A stretch of 64,000 nt of DNA, from the NCBI GenBank assembly GCA_964348665.1, contig CAYGDP010000006.1:124001-188000 (forward strand), read 5' to 3'. The position numbers were made by a program, and so were the translations under genes. The notes below the pieces were generated by a model. That model did not search any database and was not told the DNA's origin. It saw only the letters and a program-made list of their open reading frames with translations. Position 1 is the first letter of the stretch, and every line of letters starts with the position of its first letter. Shown here one piece after another: positions 1 to 9,297 of the stretch. The stretch comes from CAYGDP01 sp964348665 (GTDB lineage Bacteria > Verrucomicrobiota > Verrucomicrobiia > Palsa-1439 > CAYGDP01).

Positions 1-2049
1 GCCGCGTTTTCTGCGTCTACCGCCGAGGAAACAAAATTCCAGTCCTTGGCGATGGACGCGCCGCAATTGGCTGGAAAAAATCGGTACGCTGAAGCCGCTG
101 GTATCTACACCGCGATTGCCGCCGCCAATCCGCCATCGTCGTTTGTCGTCCGACGCGCCCAACAGGAAATCGCGCGCCTGAAAGATTCTCAATCCCGCCA
201 GGAACGGCTCACCGCGGCAACTCGCCAAAAGGAAATCGAGGAAGCAAGCCAGAAGGCGCTGCAAGTGGTCAATGATTACACAAAAGTTTTCCAATTCCAA
301 GGCGCCGTCAAAAAATTAGAGGCGGAAGCTGCCAAGGTAAGCGACGCTGAAGTGCAGGCGCGGTTGTCCGAGCGATTGGCGGATCTGAAACGCGTTCGGG
401 ATTTACACCAGCGGGTCATTGGTAAAATCAACCAAGGCGGAGTGATGGCTAATTGGCCTTTGCGCTCTGGAGGCTCGCTGCTGCAAGGAATTTTGGAAAA
501 GGCCGATGATGCCGGTGTGTATCGCGGCGGAAAACAGATTCGATGGTACGACATCAGTGGTTCCAGCTTGTACACGATTTACAGTGGTGCGACGTCCGAT
601 ACACAGCCGGAAACATTTCTCGCGTTTGCGTTGCTCTGTTTGGAGCAACAACCCCCCTGGGCGAACGCAATGGAACTTCTTGATAAAGCCGAAAAAACCG
701 ATCCCAAACTCGCGCCTGCCGTCAATCAAACGCGGGCGCGATTGAGCGGGGGTCGTCCCGGAGAGAATCCACGCCTCTCCGCGGCCAACCAATTGCTCTT
801 GCGCGCCACCGACTCGGTTTCCTCCCGAAAATGGGCGGATGCAAAGAAAGTGCTCGATGAATTCCAAACCGTGGCGGCCAAACCACCCGCCTTGCCTGCC
901 GAGCAGAAAACGATTGCCGCCGATCTCGCTTCCATCGTCAATGGCCAACTCGAAGAGATCGCCAGCGCCCGACGGGAAGCGCTTCCCTTGGTGCAGGCCG
1001 CCCAAACCGTCGCCGCCCGGCGTGCGGAAATCGTCAAGAACTACGGCATGATTGTCACCGTCCGGAACGATGGGACTGGCAATTACAAAACCATCCAGGA
1101 AGCCGTCAATTCAGCGGCGGCGAAAATCGCCATCGAAGTCGGTTCCGGCCGCTACCCGGAGGTGGTTACCATCAAGGGCAAATCCAACCTGATGATTTTC
1201 CCTGCGTCGGATGCCGTTGTGGTTTGTGATAAAATCAATATCGCGGATGGTTCTCGCACCATTGTTCTCGACGGGTTGATTTTTATCAATGATCCTCAAA
1301 AAGAAGCAGTTACCATCGCGCCGCTTGCGGGGGCAGGCGATCCCACGGCGATCGCGGGGAATATTGTTCGCAACTGCGGATTTCTGGGGCGCGGCATTAA
1401 ACTCTCCGCCAGCTCCAATACCATCATCGAAGATTGTGTGTTCGCGCGTCGCGGAATCAATGTCACATCGGGAGTCCTCACCAGCGAAGCGCGCCGCTGC
1501 ACGTTTACCGGCGAACCCATTCTTTTGCCCTCCTCCAGTTTTAGACTCACCGATAATCTCTTTGCGTGTCCGGGTGAATCGTGGATTTTTGGGGCGCCGC
1601 TCGATGCCAGCTTTGCCAGCGATTACAATTTTGTCGCCATGGGCGATCCGAAAAAATCGTTCGCGCGTGTCAAAAGCGGCGCTAACGACGAAACCTACAA
1701 AACTCTCAACGATTGGCAGATCAAACTGAAACGCGACCTGCATTCCCGCATGTTCGAGTCGGCTGGGTTCGCCGACCCGACCAAGGGTGATTTCAGTCTG
1801 TTATCCACCGCTCCCGCTCGCGGTCTTGGCGATTTCAAAGCCAGCGACAAGGGCGGATTTGGCGCGCGCTGGTTGCCCGGTCATTGGGCTGCTTACAAGG
1901 GCGCATTCCGCGACTTCGGTGGCGCTGCTCCCGTCAAACCGGGCGTCACTGTCACTGCACCGGCCGCCGCGTCCGGCACAGCCCCGAAGAAAGAAGGCGG
2001 CTTCCTCGATACCATCAACAAGGCCAATGACGCCAAGACTGCGGAATAA
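1..2049 (+). CDS. Right-handed beta-helix protein, 5' end outside window
   Basis: The reading frame is open from base 1, so the gene starts upstream; an internal TTG at 46 and ATG at 52 exist but nothing marks them as real starts. The first ~330 residues are helical, alanine-, lysine- and glutamate-rich and could include TPR-like repeats. Around base 1051 the protein changes to a pectinesterase-like beta-helix opening (VRNDGTGNYKTIQEAVNSA), followed by a stretch of parallel-helix rungs. The C-terminal tail is rich in alanine, proline and lysine. Beta-helix domains of this kind usually bind or cleave polysaccharide, but I see no catalytic pectinesterase residues, so enzymatic activity is not claimed. 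Its partners lie upstream, outside the window. Confidence 0.8.
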   Translation, partial: AAFSASTAEETKFQSLAMDAPQLAGKNRYAEAAGIYTAIAAANPPSSFVVRRAQQEIARLKDSQSRQERLTAATRQKEIEEASQKALQVVNDYTKVFQFQGAVKKLEAEAAKVSDAEVQARLSERLADLKRVRDLHQRVIGKINQGGVMANWPLRSGGSLLQGILEKADDAGVYRGGKQIRWYDISGSSLYTIYSGATSDTQPETFLAFALLCLEQQPPWANAMELLDKAEKTDPKLAPAVNQTRARLSGGRPGENPRLSAANQLLLRATDSVSSRKWADAKKVLDEFQTVAAKPPALPAEQKTIAADLASIVNGQLEEIASARREALPLVQAAQTVAARRAEIVKNYGMIVTVRNDGTGNYKTIQEAVNSAAAKIAIEVGSGRYPEVVTIKGKSNLMIFPASDAVVVCDKINIADGSRTIVLDGLIFINDPQKEAVTIAPLAGAGDPTAIAGNIVRNCGFLGRGIKLSASSNTIIEDCVFARRGINVTSGVLTSEARRCTFTGEPILLPSSSFRLTDNLFACPGESWIFGAPLDASFASDYNFVAMGDPKKSFARVKSGANDETYKTLNDWQIKLKRDLHSRMFESAGFADPTKGDFSLLSTAPARGLGDFKASDKGGFGARWLPGHWAAYKGAFRDFGGAAPVKPGVTVTAPAAASGTAPKKEGGFLDTINKANDAKTAE

Positions 2050-2142
2050 CGACGCAACTCGCCGTTCTGCAGCGAGATAATAGCGTTGACGTGCGGCCCC
2101 GCTTCCACTATTTTGCCCGCCAATTTTAGAGGTGCTCAAATT

Positions 2143-3183
2143 ATGATTACTGTCGGTATCAACGGCTTCGGCCGTATCGGTCGCCTTGTGTTCCGCGCCA
2201 TTTGTGGCCAAGGACTGCTCGGCAAATCCATCAATGTCGTCGCCGTGAACGATCTCGTTCCCGCCGATAACCTCGCTTACCTCGTCAAATACGACTCCAC
2301 CCAGGGACGTTTCCCCGGCACGGTCTCCTGCAAAAAATCCAAGCCGGATATCGCCGAGCCAGACGTGCTCGTCGTGGACGGTCACGAAATCAAATGTCTC
2401 GCTGTCAAGGAAGGACCCGCCGCGCTCCCCTGGAAAGCACTTGGCGTGGATTACGTCATCGAATCCACCGGCCTCTACACTGACGCCGAGAAAGCCAAAG
2501 GCCATCTCGCCGCAGGCGCCAAGAAAGTCATCATCTCCGCCCCCGCTAAAGGGGATGACATCACCGTGGTGATGGGCGTCAATCACACCAAATACGACGC
2601 GGCCAAACACAACATCATTTCCAATGCTTCTTGTACAACCAATTGCCTGGCGCCGATCGTTCACGTCCTTCTCAAAGACGGTTTTGGCGTCGAGGAAGGT
2701 CTGATGACCACCATCCACAGCTACACGGCCACCCAAAAAACCGTGGACGGCGCTTCCAAGAAAGATTGGAAAGGTGGACGCACTGCCGCAATCAATATCA
2801 TCCCTTCCACCACGGGCGCGGCCAAAGCCGTCGGGCTGGTCATCCCCGAAGTGAAAGGAAAACTCACCGGCATGTCCTTCCGCGTGCCGACGCCTACCGT
2901 CAGCGTTGTGGACCTGACCGTTCGCACCGTCAAGGAAACCAATTACAAAGCGATCTGCGAGGCGATGAAAAAAGCCAGCGAGACGTATCTCAAAGGCATT
3001 CTCGCCTACACTGACGAGGAAGTTTGCTCAACCGATTTCATCCACGACACCCACTCGAGCATCTTCGACGCCGGCAGCGGCATCGAACTCAACTCCCGGT
3101 TCTTCAAGCTTGTAAGCTGGTACGATAACGAGTGGGGCTACTCGAACCGCTGTGTGGATTTGATCAAACACATTGCGAAATGA
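2143..3183 (+). CDS. gap: Glyceraldehyde-3-phosphate dehydrogenase
   Basis: Cytosolic glycolytic enzyme that oxidises and phosphorylates glyceraldehyde-3-phosphate with NAD. The protein has 346 residues, normal for the family. It opens with the Rossmann motif INGFGRIGR. The catalytic cysteine lies in ASCTTNCLAP at about residue 164, and the C-terminal SWYDNEWGYSNR signature is intact. The frame extends upstream to 2086, but the ATG at 2143 is preferred because it begins exactly at the family's N-terminus and has AGAGG 10 bases upstream. pgk follows in the same direction after about 70 bases, a common glycolytic pairing. Confidence 0.98.
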   Translation: MITVGINGFGRIGRLVFRAICGQGLLGKSINVVAVNDLVPADNLAYLVKYDSTQGRFPGTVSCKKSKPDIAEPDVLVVDGHEIKCLAVKEGPAALPWKALGVDYVIESTGLYTDAEKAKGHLAAGAKKVIISAPAKGDDITVVMGVNHTKYDAAKHNIISNASCTTNCLAPIVHVLLKDGFGVEEGLMTTIHSYTATQKTVDGASKKDWKGGRTAAINIIPSTTGAAKAVGLVIPEVKGKLTGMSFRVPTPTVSVVDLTVRTVKETNYKAICEAMKKASETYLKGILAYTDEEVCSTDFIHDTHSSIFDAGSGIELNSRFFKLVSWYDNEWGYSNRCVDLIKHIAK

Positions 3184-3184
3184 T

Positions 3185-3253
3185 TGGAAGCTTGGAAGTT
3201 TGGAAGGTTGTCAGAATATAATTTCATCACCCTTCCAACCATCCACCCTTCCA
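3185..3253 (+). repeat. TTGGAAG / CTTCCAA word repeat between gap and pgk
   Basis: The spacer is made almost wholly of TTGGAAG-type words followed by their complement CTTCCAA, separated by about 18 AT-rich bases. The two halves can fold back with mismatches (GGAAGGTTG against CACCCTTCC). It resembles the family B word strings elsewhere in the window. It leaves pgk without a recognisable Shine-Dalgarno sequence. Confidence 0.6.
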
Positions 3254-3254
3254 A

Positions 3255-4463
3255 ATGAAACTCTCCCTCCGTGATTTAACGAACGTCCGCAACAAACGCG
3301 TCCTCGTCCGCGTGGATTTCAACGTGCCGCTAGACGCCACGGGCAAAGTCACCGACGATACCCGCATCCGCGAGGCGTTGCCAACCATCGAGCATCTGCT
3401 CGAAGCGGGCGCAAAGGTTATTCTGATGGCGCACTTCGGTCGTCCCAAAGGCAAGCGCGAGCCAACCATGAGCCTGCGCCCCGTGGCAAAGCACTTGAGC
3501 GAATTGCTTGTCCGTCCCGTCGCGTTTGTGGACGATTGCATCGGGGAAAAGGCCGAAAAGACCATATCGATCTTGCAGCCCGGCGACTGCCTTCTCCTCG
3601 AAAACGTCCGCTATTATTCCGAGGAAGAAAAAAACGACGGTGTGTTTGCCGCCAAACTCGCCGCGCTCGGCGATATTTATGTCAATGACGCCTTCGGCGC
3701 GGCCCACCGCGCGCACGCGACCACCGTTGGCATTCCGGAAATCTTCAAGAAACAAGGTAAACCCTGTGCCGCGGGGTTTCTGATGGAGAAAGAACTGAAA
3801 TTTCTCGGCGATGAACTAGCCAGTCCCGCCCGTCCTTTCCTTGTCATCCTCGGTGGCGCGAAAGTCAGCGATAAAATTGGCGTCATTGACCATCTGCTCG
3901 CCAAAGCCGACGGCTTCCTGATTGGCGGCGCGATGGCGTACACGCTCTTGAAATCCCGCGGGATCGGAGTCGGCAGTTCGCTCGTCGAGAACGATAAACT
4001 CGCTTTAGCGAAGGCAACGCTCGACAAGGCGAGCCAAAAAAAGGTCCAGTTTCATTTGCCGGCCGACCATCTTGTCGTCCGCAAGATCGAGGCGGCCGCA
4101 GAGAAAAAGTTTACCAACGGTCCGGTCATTGAAGACGGCTGGATCGGTGTGGACATCGGCATGAAAACCCAGCACATCTATCGCGACGAAATTGCGAAAG
4201 CCAAGACGATCCTCTGGAACGGGCCAATGGGCGTCTTCGAGGTGGCGGGCTTCGATACCGGCACGTTCGCCGTCGCCCGCGCCGTCGCCGAAGCCACGAA
4301 AGCGGGAGCAAAAAGCATCATTGGCGGTGGTGACAGCGTCACGGCGGTGCGCAAAGCCGGTGTGGCAGACCAAGTCACCTTTATTAGCACCGGCGGCGGA
4401 GCCTCGCTGGAATTTCTCGAAGGAAAAGAATTGCCAGGCGTGGCGGCGCTAACAGGGAAGTAG
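3255..4463 (+). CDS. pgk: Phosphoglycerate kinase
   Basis: Cytosolic glycolytic kinase that transfers phosphate from 1,3-bisphosphoglycerate to ADP. The 402-residue length is typical. Family signatures seen are VLVRVDFNVPLD near the N-terminus, HFGRPKG in the substrate loop, VNDAFGAAHRAHAT, and the C-terminal nucleotide-binding segment WNGPMGVFE with GGGDSVTAV. The ATG at 3255 starts where the family starts. It follows gap and is probably co-transcribed with it. Confidence 0.98.
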   Translation: MKLSLRDLTNVRNKRVLVRVDFNVPLDATGKVTDDTRIREALPTIEHLLEAGAKVILMAHFGRPKGKREPTMSLRPVAKHLSELLVRPVAFVDDCIGEKAEKTISILQPGDCLLLENVRYYSEEEKNDGVFAAKLAALGDIYVNDAFGAAHRAHATTVGIPEIFKKQGKPCAAGFLMEKELKFLGDELASPARPFLVILGGAKVSDKIGVIDHLLAKADGFLIGGAMAYTLLKSRGIGVGSSLVENDKLALAKATLDKASQKKVQFHLPADHLVVRKIEAAAEKKFTNGPVIEDGWIGVDIGMKTQHIYRDEIAKAKTILWNGPMGVFEVAGFDTGTFAVARAVAEATKAGAKSIIGGGDSVTAVRKAGVADQVTFISTGGGASLEFLEGKELPGVAALTGK

Positions 4464-4505
4464 GGTACGATACCTGCCCGAATGTTAAAGTTGGCAGTTA
4501 GCGCC

Positions 4506-4541
4506 TCGACGGAGAAACGTCGACCTGTCAAGCTCGGCAGG
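4506..4541 (+). other. Two adjacent hairpins downstream of pgk
   Basis: TCGACG and CGTCGA (4506-4523) form a 6-bp stem with a 6-base loop. CCTGTC and GGCAGG (4524-4541) form a second 6-bp stem with one G-U pair, followed by TTTC. They sit in the 223-base gap between pgk and the TonB-like gene, which otherwise shows nothing I can assign. They could end pgk transcription or belong to the leader of the next gene. The T-tract is too short to call a terminator with confidence. Confidence 0.3.
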
Positions 4542-4686
4542 TTTCAAATAATAATAGACAAGTTGGTAATCGCTACCGGTTTGCCTGTCGCGCGGTTAGC
4601 GCCGAGCAATCTAGGGAAATACGCTTGGTTATTCCTTGTTTCGGGTGGTTTAGGCGTCCAGCAGATTTTTTGAAGTCCGCATTGAA

Positions 4687-5763
4687 ATGGCACGATTTTG
4701 GCTCTATATATGGGAAGAAATGACAGAAATGTCGCCATACCATAAACAGATCGCGATCGGCTTTTCGCTGTCGGTCGGGATCCATCTCTACGCCCTCGGG
4801 ATGTGGGCGCTCATTGATTCCGGCGTGTTGCCGAGTCCACGGTTGTTCCTGGAGTGGCGCACCCCGAAAACCCTGGAGACGGCCAAACTGCCCGATTTTC
4901 AAGCGAAAACAGAGCCGAAACCGGAGGATTTGGCGCGGCTGGTGTTTGTTGAGACCGACCCTTCCAGCGGAAAAATCGAGACTCCCTCGAAAGCCAAGTA
5001 TTATTCCAGCCGGAGCAGTCGCGCGGCCAATCCCGACCCCGACCCGTTGAAGTCGGGCGACGACCCGAAATTGGACGGAAAAGAAAAGCGGATGATTGCC
5101 ACTGAAAACGTAATTCTCCAGAAATCCAACACGAGATCGGAAGAGGTAAAAGCGGAACAGGAACAGCAAGCTGCATCACTGCCTCCCCCGCTCAAAACCA
5201 TCGCGGCCAAACCGCTGCCGAAAGAAGGTATCACGGCAGAAAAACCGAAGACGGAAGAACTGGCTTTGCGCGAGAGCAAGGATATTGGATTGCGTCCGGT
5301 CAAAATTGACGAAGCGCGGAGCGAGGTGAAACAAGTCGAGTCCAAGCAGAACGCCGCCAGCGTACAACCCGCCAAACCGTCGCCGCGCCGTTTGCCTGCC
5401 CGCGTCGCCGAGCAGCCCGACACCAGTGCGCAACGAAAAGGGAAAGTGTCCTTGGATGTCAAGGGGAGCCTGTTCGGAGCGTATGACGAGCGGTTGCAAG
5501 CAGAAGTAGCTCGTCGTTGGTATGCGATTTGCGAGAAATATGAATATGGAGAGCGAACTGGCACAGTGGAAATTTATTTCAAACTGCACAACGACGGTCG
5601 CATTTCAGAACTGGCAATTCTAAATAACACGGCAGGGGAGGTTCTAGGCCAGTATTGCAAGAAGGCGATCGACGACTCCGCTCCCTTCGATCCGTTTCCG
5701 GATGAACTTCGCGCGCTGTTGGCACAACCTAATCGCGACATCAATTTCGTCTTCTACTACTAA
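4687..5763 (+). CDS. TonB-like energy transducer
   Basis: Probable periplasm-spanning TonB/TolA-type protein. A single membrane segment lies near residues 20-45 (IAIGFSLSVGIHLYALGMW). A long charged, proline- and lysine-rich region follows to about residue 250. The compact C-terminal domain (from about YDERLQAEVARRWYAICEKY to INFVFYY) has the TonB/TolA C-terminal shape. ExbB and ExbD genes follow directly, forming the energising membrane complex. Start codons at 4687, 4720 and 4729 are all possible; GGGAAG precedes the latter two. The cargo receptor is not in the window. Confidence 0.75.
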   Translation: MARFWLYIWEEMTEMSPYHKQIAIGFSLSVGIHLYALGMWALIDSGVLPSPRLFLEWRTPKTLETAKLPDFQAKTEPKPEDLARLVFVETDPSSGKIETPSKAKYYSSRSSRAANPDPDPLKSGDDPKLDGKEKRMIATENVILQKSNTRSEEVKAEQEQQAASLPPPLKTIAAKPLPKEGITAEKPKTEELALRESKDIGLRPVKIDEARSEVKQVESKQNAASVQPAKPSPRRLPARVAEQPDTSAQRKGKVSLDVKGSLFGAYDERLQAEVARRWYAICEKYEYGERTGTVEIYFKLHNDGRISELAILNNTAGEVLGQYCKKAIDDSAPFDPFPDELRALLAQPNRDINFVFYY

Positions 5764-5790
5764 CCTTTCTCATGCTAGTCAGGAACCCCT

Positions 5791-6426
5791 ATGATTGAAA
5801 TCATCGCATTTGCGCCCTGGAAATTTCTGAAGGACGGCGGACCGTTTATGGTCCCGCTGGTGCTCTGCTCGCTCACGGCGGTGGCGTTTATCATCGAGCG
5901 ATGTTGGGCGCTCCAGCGCAAAAAAATCATCTCCGAAGATATCGCGCAGCGCATCGATCGCCTGAAACCCGGCAGCGACGCGACGGAACTGGCGGCGCTT
6001 TGCGCGAAGGATGACTCGATGTTGGGACGATTGGCGCACGTCGCTTTCGAGCACGCTAAGTACTCGAAAGAAGAAAACACCGAGGCGATTCAGGCGCGCG
6101 GTCGGCACGAAGCAACGATGCTGGAACGCGGGTTGGTGATCATTGAGATCATCGCCTATATCGCGCCTCTTCTGGGATTGCTCGGCACGGTATCGGGCTT
6201 GTCTCATATCTTTGCCGAAATCGGCTTTGAAAACGTCGCCTCGCAACATGTTCGATTCGCCAAAGGCATCTCGGAAATTCTAAACGCCACGATCATGGGG
6301 CTGACCATTGCGGTGCCGAGTTACGTCGCTTTCAGTTATTACAGCCGCAAGATTGAGATGATGGTCATTGAGGTCGAGACCATTTGCGCCGAACTGGTCG
6401 CCAAACTTTACCGTCAACCGGAGTAA
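5791..6426 (+). CDS. exbB: MotA/TolQ/ExbB proton-channel protein
   Basis: Inner-membrane proton channel subunit that with ExbD energises the TonB-like protein. It has 211 residues, a first membrane segment at about 15-35, a cytoplasmic loop, and two more segments at about 105-130 and 155-180. The conserved IAPLLGLLGTVSGL stretch is present. AGGAA at 5781-5785 is a good ribosome site five bases before the ATG. The gene lies 27 bases after the TonB-like gene and 3 bases before exbD, so the three are one operon. It could equally be called TolQ. Confidence 0.9.
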   Translation: MIEIIAFAPWKFLKDGGPFMVPLVLCSLTAVAFIIERCWALQRKKIISEDIAQRIDRLKPGSDATELAALCAKDDSMLGRLAHVAFEHAKYSKEENTEAIQARGRHEATMLERGLVIIEIIAYIAPLLGLLGTVSGLSHIFAEIGFENVASQHVRFAKGISEILNATIMGLTIAVPSYVAFSYYSRKIEMMVIEVETICAELVAKLYRQPE

Positions 6427-6429
6427 CCA

Positions 6430-6840
6430 ATGCGTTTTTACGTCAAACAACATCGCAAACCCTCGATCATCATCATCGCGTTGATCGATATCCTCGTGAT
6501 CCTGCTGATTTTCTTCGTCGTATCGGCAACCTTCACCCAGTCTCCGGCGGTTCAACTCGCGTTGCCGAGCTCCAAACACGGGGAGGAGGTCCCGCGCACC
6601 GAAGGCTTGGTGCTGACAATCAGCGGCGACGAAAAACTTTTTCTGAATCTTGAACCCATCACCCTTGCCGCTCTTCCCGCGAAACTGAAAGAAGCCAAGT
6701 CGAAAAGCGCCAAGATCATCATGGAATTGCGCGCGGACAAAAAAGTTTCGTTTGGCACGATCATCAGCGTGATGGATGCCGCGAAAGAGGCAGGTGTGGA
6801 TACCGTCAACGCCTTCACGGAGCGCGCAGGCGGAAAATGA
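6430..6840 (+). CDS. exbD: ExbD/TolR biopolymer transport protein
   Basis: Single-pass inner-membrane partner of ExbB. The membrane segment at about residues 15-35 (ALIDILVILLIFFVV) carries the family's conserved aspartate in ALIDIL, the proton-relay residue. A periplasmic domain of about 100 residues follows. The total of 136 residues is normal. The stop overlaps the start of the deformylase gene by four bases (ATGA), so the two are translationally coupled. Confidence 0.9.
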   Translation: MRFYVKQHRKPSIIIIALIDILVILLIFFVVSATFTQSPAVQLALPSSKHGEEVPRTEGLVLTISGDEKLFLNLEPITLAALPAKLKEAKSKSAKIIMELRADKKVSFGTIISVMDAAKEAGVDTVNAFTERAGGK

Positions 6841-7418
6841 TCCTCGAGATACGCACCTACGGCGACCCAGTGTTGCGCCAGAAAGGACGGCGCATCGAGC
6901 GCGTCACCGACGATATCCGCCAACTGGCGGATGACATGGTCGAGACCATGGTCGAGGCAGGCGGCGTCGGACTCGCCGCGCAACAAATCGGTCGTGCGAT
7001 CCAGCTTACGGTTATTGATACAAGGCCGTCGGACCGGCCGTGGATATTCACGGCGATGGACGGGCAAGTGATCGACCCCGACAAGGCGATGCCGCTGGTG
7101 TTGCTCAATCCGACGCTGCATAATCCACGTGGCGAAGAAAAAGGCGTGGAAGGATGTTTGAGCGTTCCCGAAATCTCCGCCGACATCGTGCGCGCGGAAG
7201 TGGTCGAGGTTCACGCCGATTCCTTACAGGGTGGTCCGATCGTCTTTCAATGCAGCGGTCTCCTGGCTCGGTGTGTGCAGCACGAGGTTGACCATCTGCA
7301 GGGCATCCTGTTTATCGACCGCATGGATGCCGCCACGCGCGCCGCGTTGTCCGGCCAGCTCAAACGTCTCCAAAAAGAAACGCGCGACGCGCTGGCTTTG
7401 CAGCGTGGAAAGCGGTAG
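6837..7418 (+). CDS. def: Peptide deformylase
   Basis: Metalloenzyme that removes the formyl group from new proteins. All three motifs are visible: GVGLAAQQIG (motif I), EGCLSVP with the metal-binding cysteine (motif II) and QHEVDHLQG with two metal-binding histidines and the catalytic glutamate (motif III). The 193-residue length fits. The start overlaps the exbD stop, so expression depends on the TonB/ExbBD operon, an uncommon neighbourhood for def. Confidence 0.96.
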   Translation: MILEIRTYGDPVLRQKGRRIERVTDDIRQLADDMVETMVEAGGVGLAAQQIGRAIQLTVIDTRPSDRPWIFTAMDGQVIDPDKAMPLVLLNPTLHNPRGEEKGVEGCLSVPEISADIVRAEVVEVHADSLQGGPIVFQCSGLLARCVQHEVDHLQGILFIDRMDAATRAALSGQLKRLQKETRDALALQRGKR

Positions 7419-7428
7419 AGTCAGCCCA

Positions 7429-8499
7429 ATGAACGGGGCGAAACTACTTGCCGGATTCACCCTGCTGGTCATTTTCTCGGCCTGCTCGAAACCGCCGGGT
7501 GTCCCGGACGGGAAAAGCGACTCGCTGACGACCGCGAAGGTGTCGTATCGTACTATCACCAGTTTCATCGAGGCGACAGGCGATCTCTCGCCGGCGAACC
7601 GCGTCGAAATCAAGGCCGAAGTCAGCGGCCGGCTCAAAAAAATCCATGTCAACGTTGGCCAGGAAGTCCAGGAAGGCGTGTTGTTGGTGAGCTTGGACGA
7701 CACCGATTTGCTGACGGAAAAAGCGACGGCGGTCACGACCATTGACGGCGCGAAACTGAAGTTGGAAAAAGCGCAGCGCGCGTTCGACCGCGCCAAGGAA
7801 CTGTACGATCGAATGGCGCAATCGAAGGAATTTCTCGACAATGCGCGCACCGAATTGGAGCTGGCGAAAAACGAAGCCGACCGCGCGCACAAAGCCCTGC
7901 AGACTGTCGAAGACAAGCTGAAAAAAATATTCATCCGTTCCCCGATCCGCGGCACAGTTCTCGAAATCCTCCCGGCCGAGGGCGAGGTCGTCAGCGGCGC
8001 GACGGGATTCACCAGCGGCACGAAGATCATGGACATCGCCGACCTCGCCGATATGCGGGTGCAGGCGCACATCAATCAAGTGGACGTGATGTCGTTGCGC
8101 GAGAACCAGTCGGCGCAGGTCGTTGTGGAAGCAGCCAATCAATTGACGCTGCAAGGCGAGATCGCCACCATTTCGCCAATCGCGACCGTCGTCAACAACA
8201 TCAAGGGGTTCAAAGTCAACGTCCGCGTGCTCAAGCCCGAACCGCGCGCCCGTCCGGGCATGGCCACGCGAGTGCGGATTCTTCTGGCGAATGCCGAGCA
8301 CGTGCTCGCGGCGCCATTGGCGGCGATTTTTAGCGAGGACGAAAAGAAGTTTGTCTACGTCAAAGGCGGCTCGCCGGAAAAGCGCGAGGTCAAACTGGGG
8401 TTGAGCGATTACGAGTATTGCCAAATCGTCAGCGGTGTAAACGAAAACGAAATCTTGCTCTTGCAAAAACCGCCCGCGGAGAAGAAACCCAAAGGGTAG
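7429..8499 (+). CDS. Periplasmic adaptor lipoprotein (HlyD/MacA family)
   Basis: Membrane-fusion subunit of a tripartite exporter. The start at 7429 gives a lipoprotein signal (LLAGFTLLVIFSAC) with cysteine in the lipobox position, so the mature protein is probably lipid-anchored. A lipoyl/biotinyl half-motif (RVEIKAEVSGRLKKIHVNVG), a coiled-coil hairpin at about residues 95-165 and a beta-barrel follow in MacA order. The ATPase starts 2 bases after the stop. The frame is open back to 7231 inside def, but that part has no family similarity. Confidence 0.92.
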   Translation: MNGAKLLAGFTLLVIFSACSKPPGVPDGKSDSLTTAKVSYRTITSFIEATGDLSPANRVEIKAEVSGRLKKIHVNVGQEVQEGVLLVSLDDTDLLTEKATAVTTIDGAKLKLEKAQRAFDRAKELYDRMAQSKEFLDNARTELELAKNEADRAHKALQTVEDKLKKIFIRSPIRGTVLEILPAEGEVVSGATGFTSGTKIMDIADLADMRVQAHINQVDVMSLRENQSAQVVVEAANQLTLQGEIATISPIATVVNNIKGFKVNVRVLKPEPRARPGMATRVRILLANAEHVLAAPLAAIFSEDEKKFVYVKGGSPEKREVKLGLSDYEYCQIVSGVNENEILLLQKPPAEKKPKG

Positions 8500-8501
8500 C
8501 C

Positions 8502-9188
8502 ATGTCGCTTGTCGAGCTGCGTCACATTACAAAACTCTATCGGCTCGGCGAGACGGAAATTCGCGCGCTGGACAACGTGGATCTTGATATTGGCTCGGGC
8601 GAGTTTCTATCCATCATCGGCCCGTCCGGCAGCGGCAAATCCACCCTGATGCACCTGCTCGGTTGTCTCGATACTCCCACCGATGGTTCCATGAAACTTG
8701 ATGGAGAGGAAATCAGCCGCCTCTCCGCGTCCCGCTTGTCCGATGTCCGCAATCGCAAAATCGGGTTCGTTTTCCAATTCTTCAATCTGCTGCCGCGCCT
8801 CAACGTCGCGCAAAACGTCGAGCTGCCCATGATTTATGCTGGCCTCGGACGTCGCGACCGTCGGGAACGCGTCGCTCACGCGCTCGAAGCCGTCGGCCTT
8901 GCCGATCGCGCCCATCATCGTCCCAGTCAATTGAGCGGCGGACAAGCCCAGCGCGCCGCTGTCGCCCGCGCGCTGGTGAACGACCCGCGAATCATTTTTG
9001 CCGACGAACCGACGGGCAATCTCGACACCAAAACGGGTGAGGCGATTTTGCAGCTCTTTGAACAGCTCCATGGGCAAGGTCGGACCGTGGCGCTGGTGAC
9101 ACACGACCCGGCCGTGTCGCGCCGCGCGAAGCGCGTGATCGAATTGCGCGATGGGAAAATAGTGAATGACGAGAGGAGAAAGTCATAA
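8502..9188 (+). CDS. ABC transporter ATPase (MacB/LolD type)
   Basis: Cytoplasmic ATPase subunit for the permease at 9298. Walker A (GPSGSGKST), the Q-loop region (FVFQFFNLLPRL), the signature LSGGQAQR and Walker B (IIFADEPTGNLD) are complete. The 228-residue length and LolD/MacB-like sequence point to a mechanotransmission exporter. It lies two bases after the adaptor gene; a ~110-base spacer with no clear gene separates it from the permease. Confidence 0.95.
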   Translation: MSLVELRHITKLYRLGETEIRALDNVDLDIGSGEFLSIIGPSGSGKSTLMHLLGCLDTPTDGSMKLDGEEISRLSASRLSDVRNRKIGFVFQFFNLLPRLNVAQNVELPMIYAGLGRRDRRERVAHALEAVGLADRAHHRPSQLSGGQAQRAAVARALVNDPRIIFADEPTGNLDTKTGEAILQLFEQLHGQGRTVALVTHDPAVSRRAKRVIELRDGKIVNDERRKS

Positions 9189-9297
9189 TCGAATTCTCCA
9201 CGAAAATAGCGAGCGAACGCGAAATGAAACAGGTCATTCTAATAAACTCCTTTCGCGACGTTTTGCGTATTTCGCGGGCATTTGATCCGTTTCAGAT

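Noticed and set aside
1801..2736. 311-codon minus-strand open frame across the first gene and gap
   Set aside because: It runs antisense through two well-supported genes and has no recognisable domain.
4482..4673. 63-codon frame between pgk and the TonB-like gene
   Set aside because: No ribosome site, no domain, and it overlaps two hairpins.
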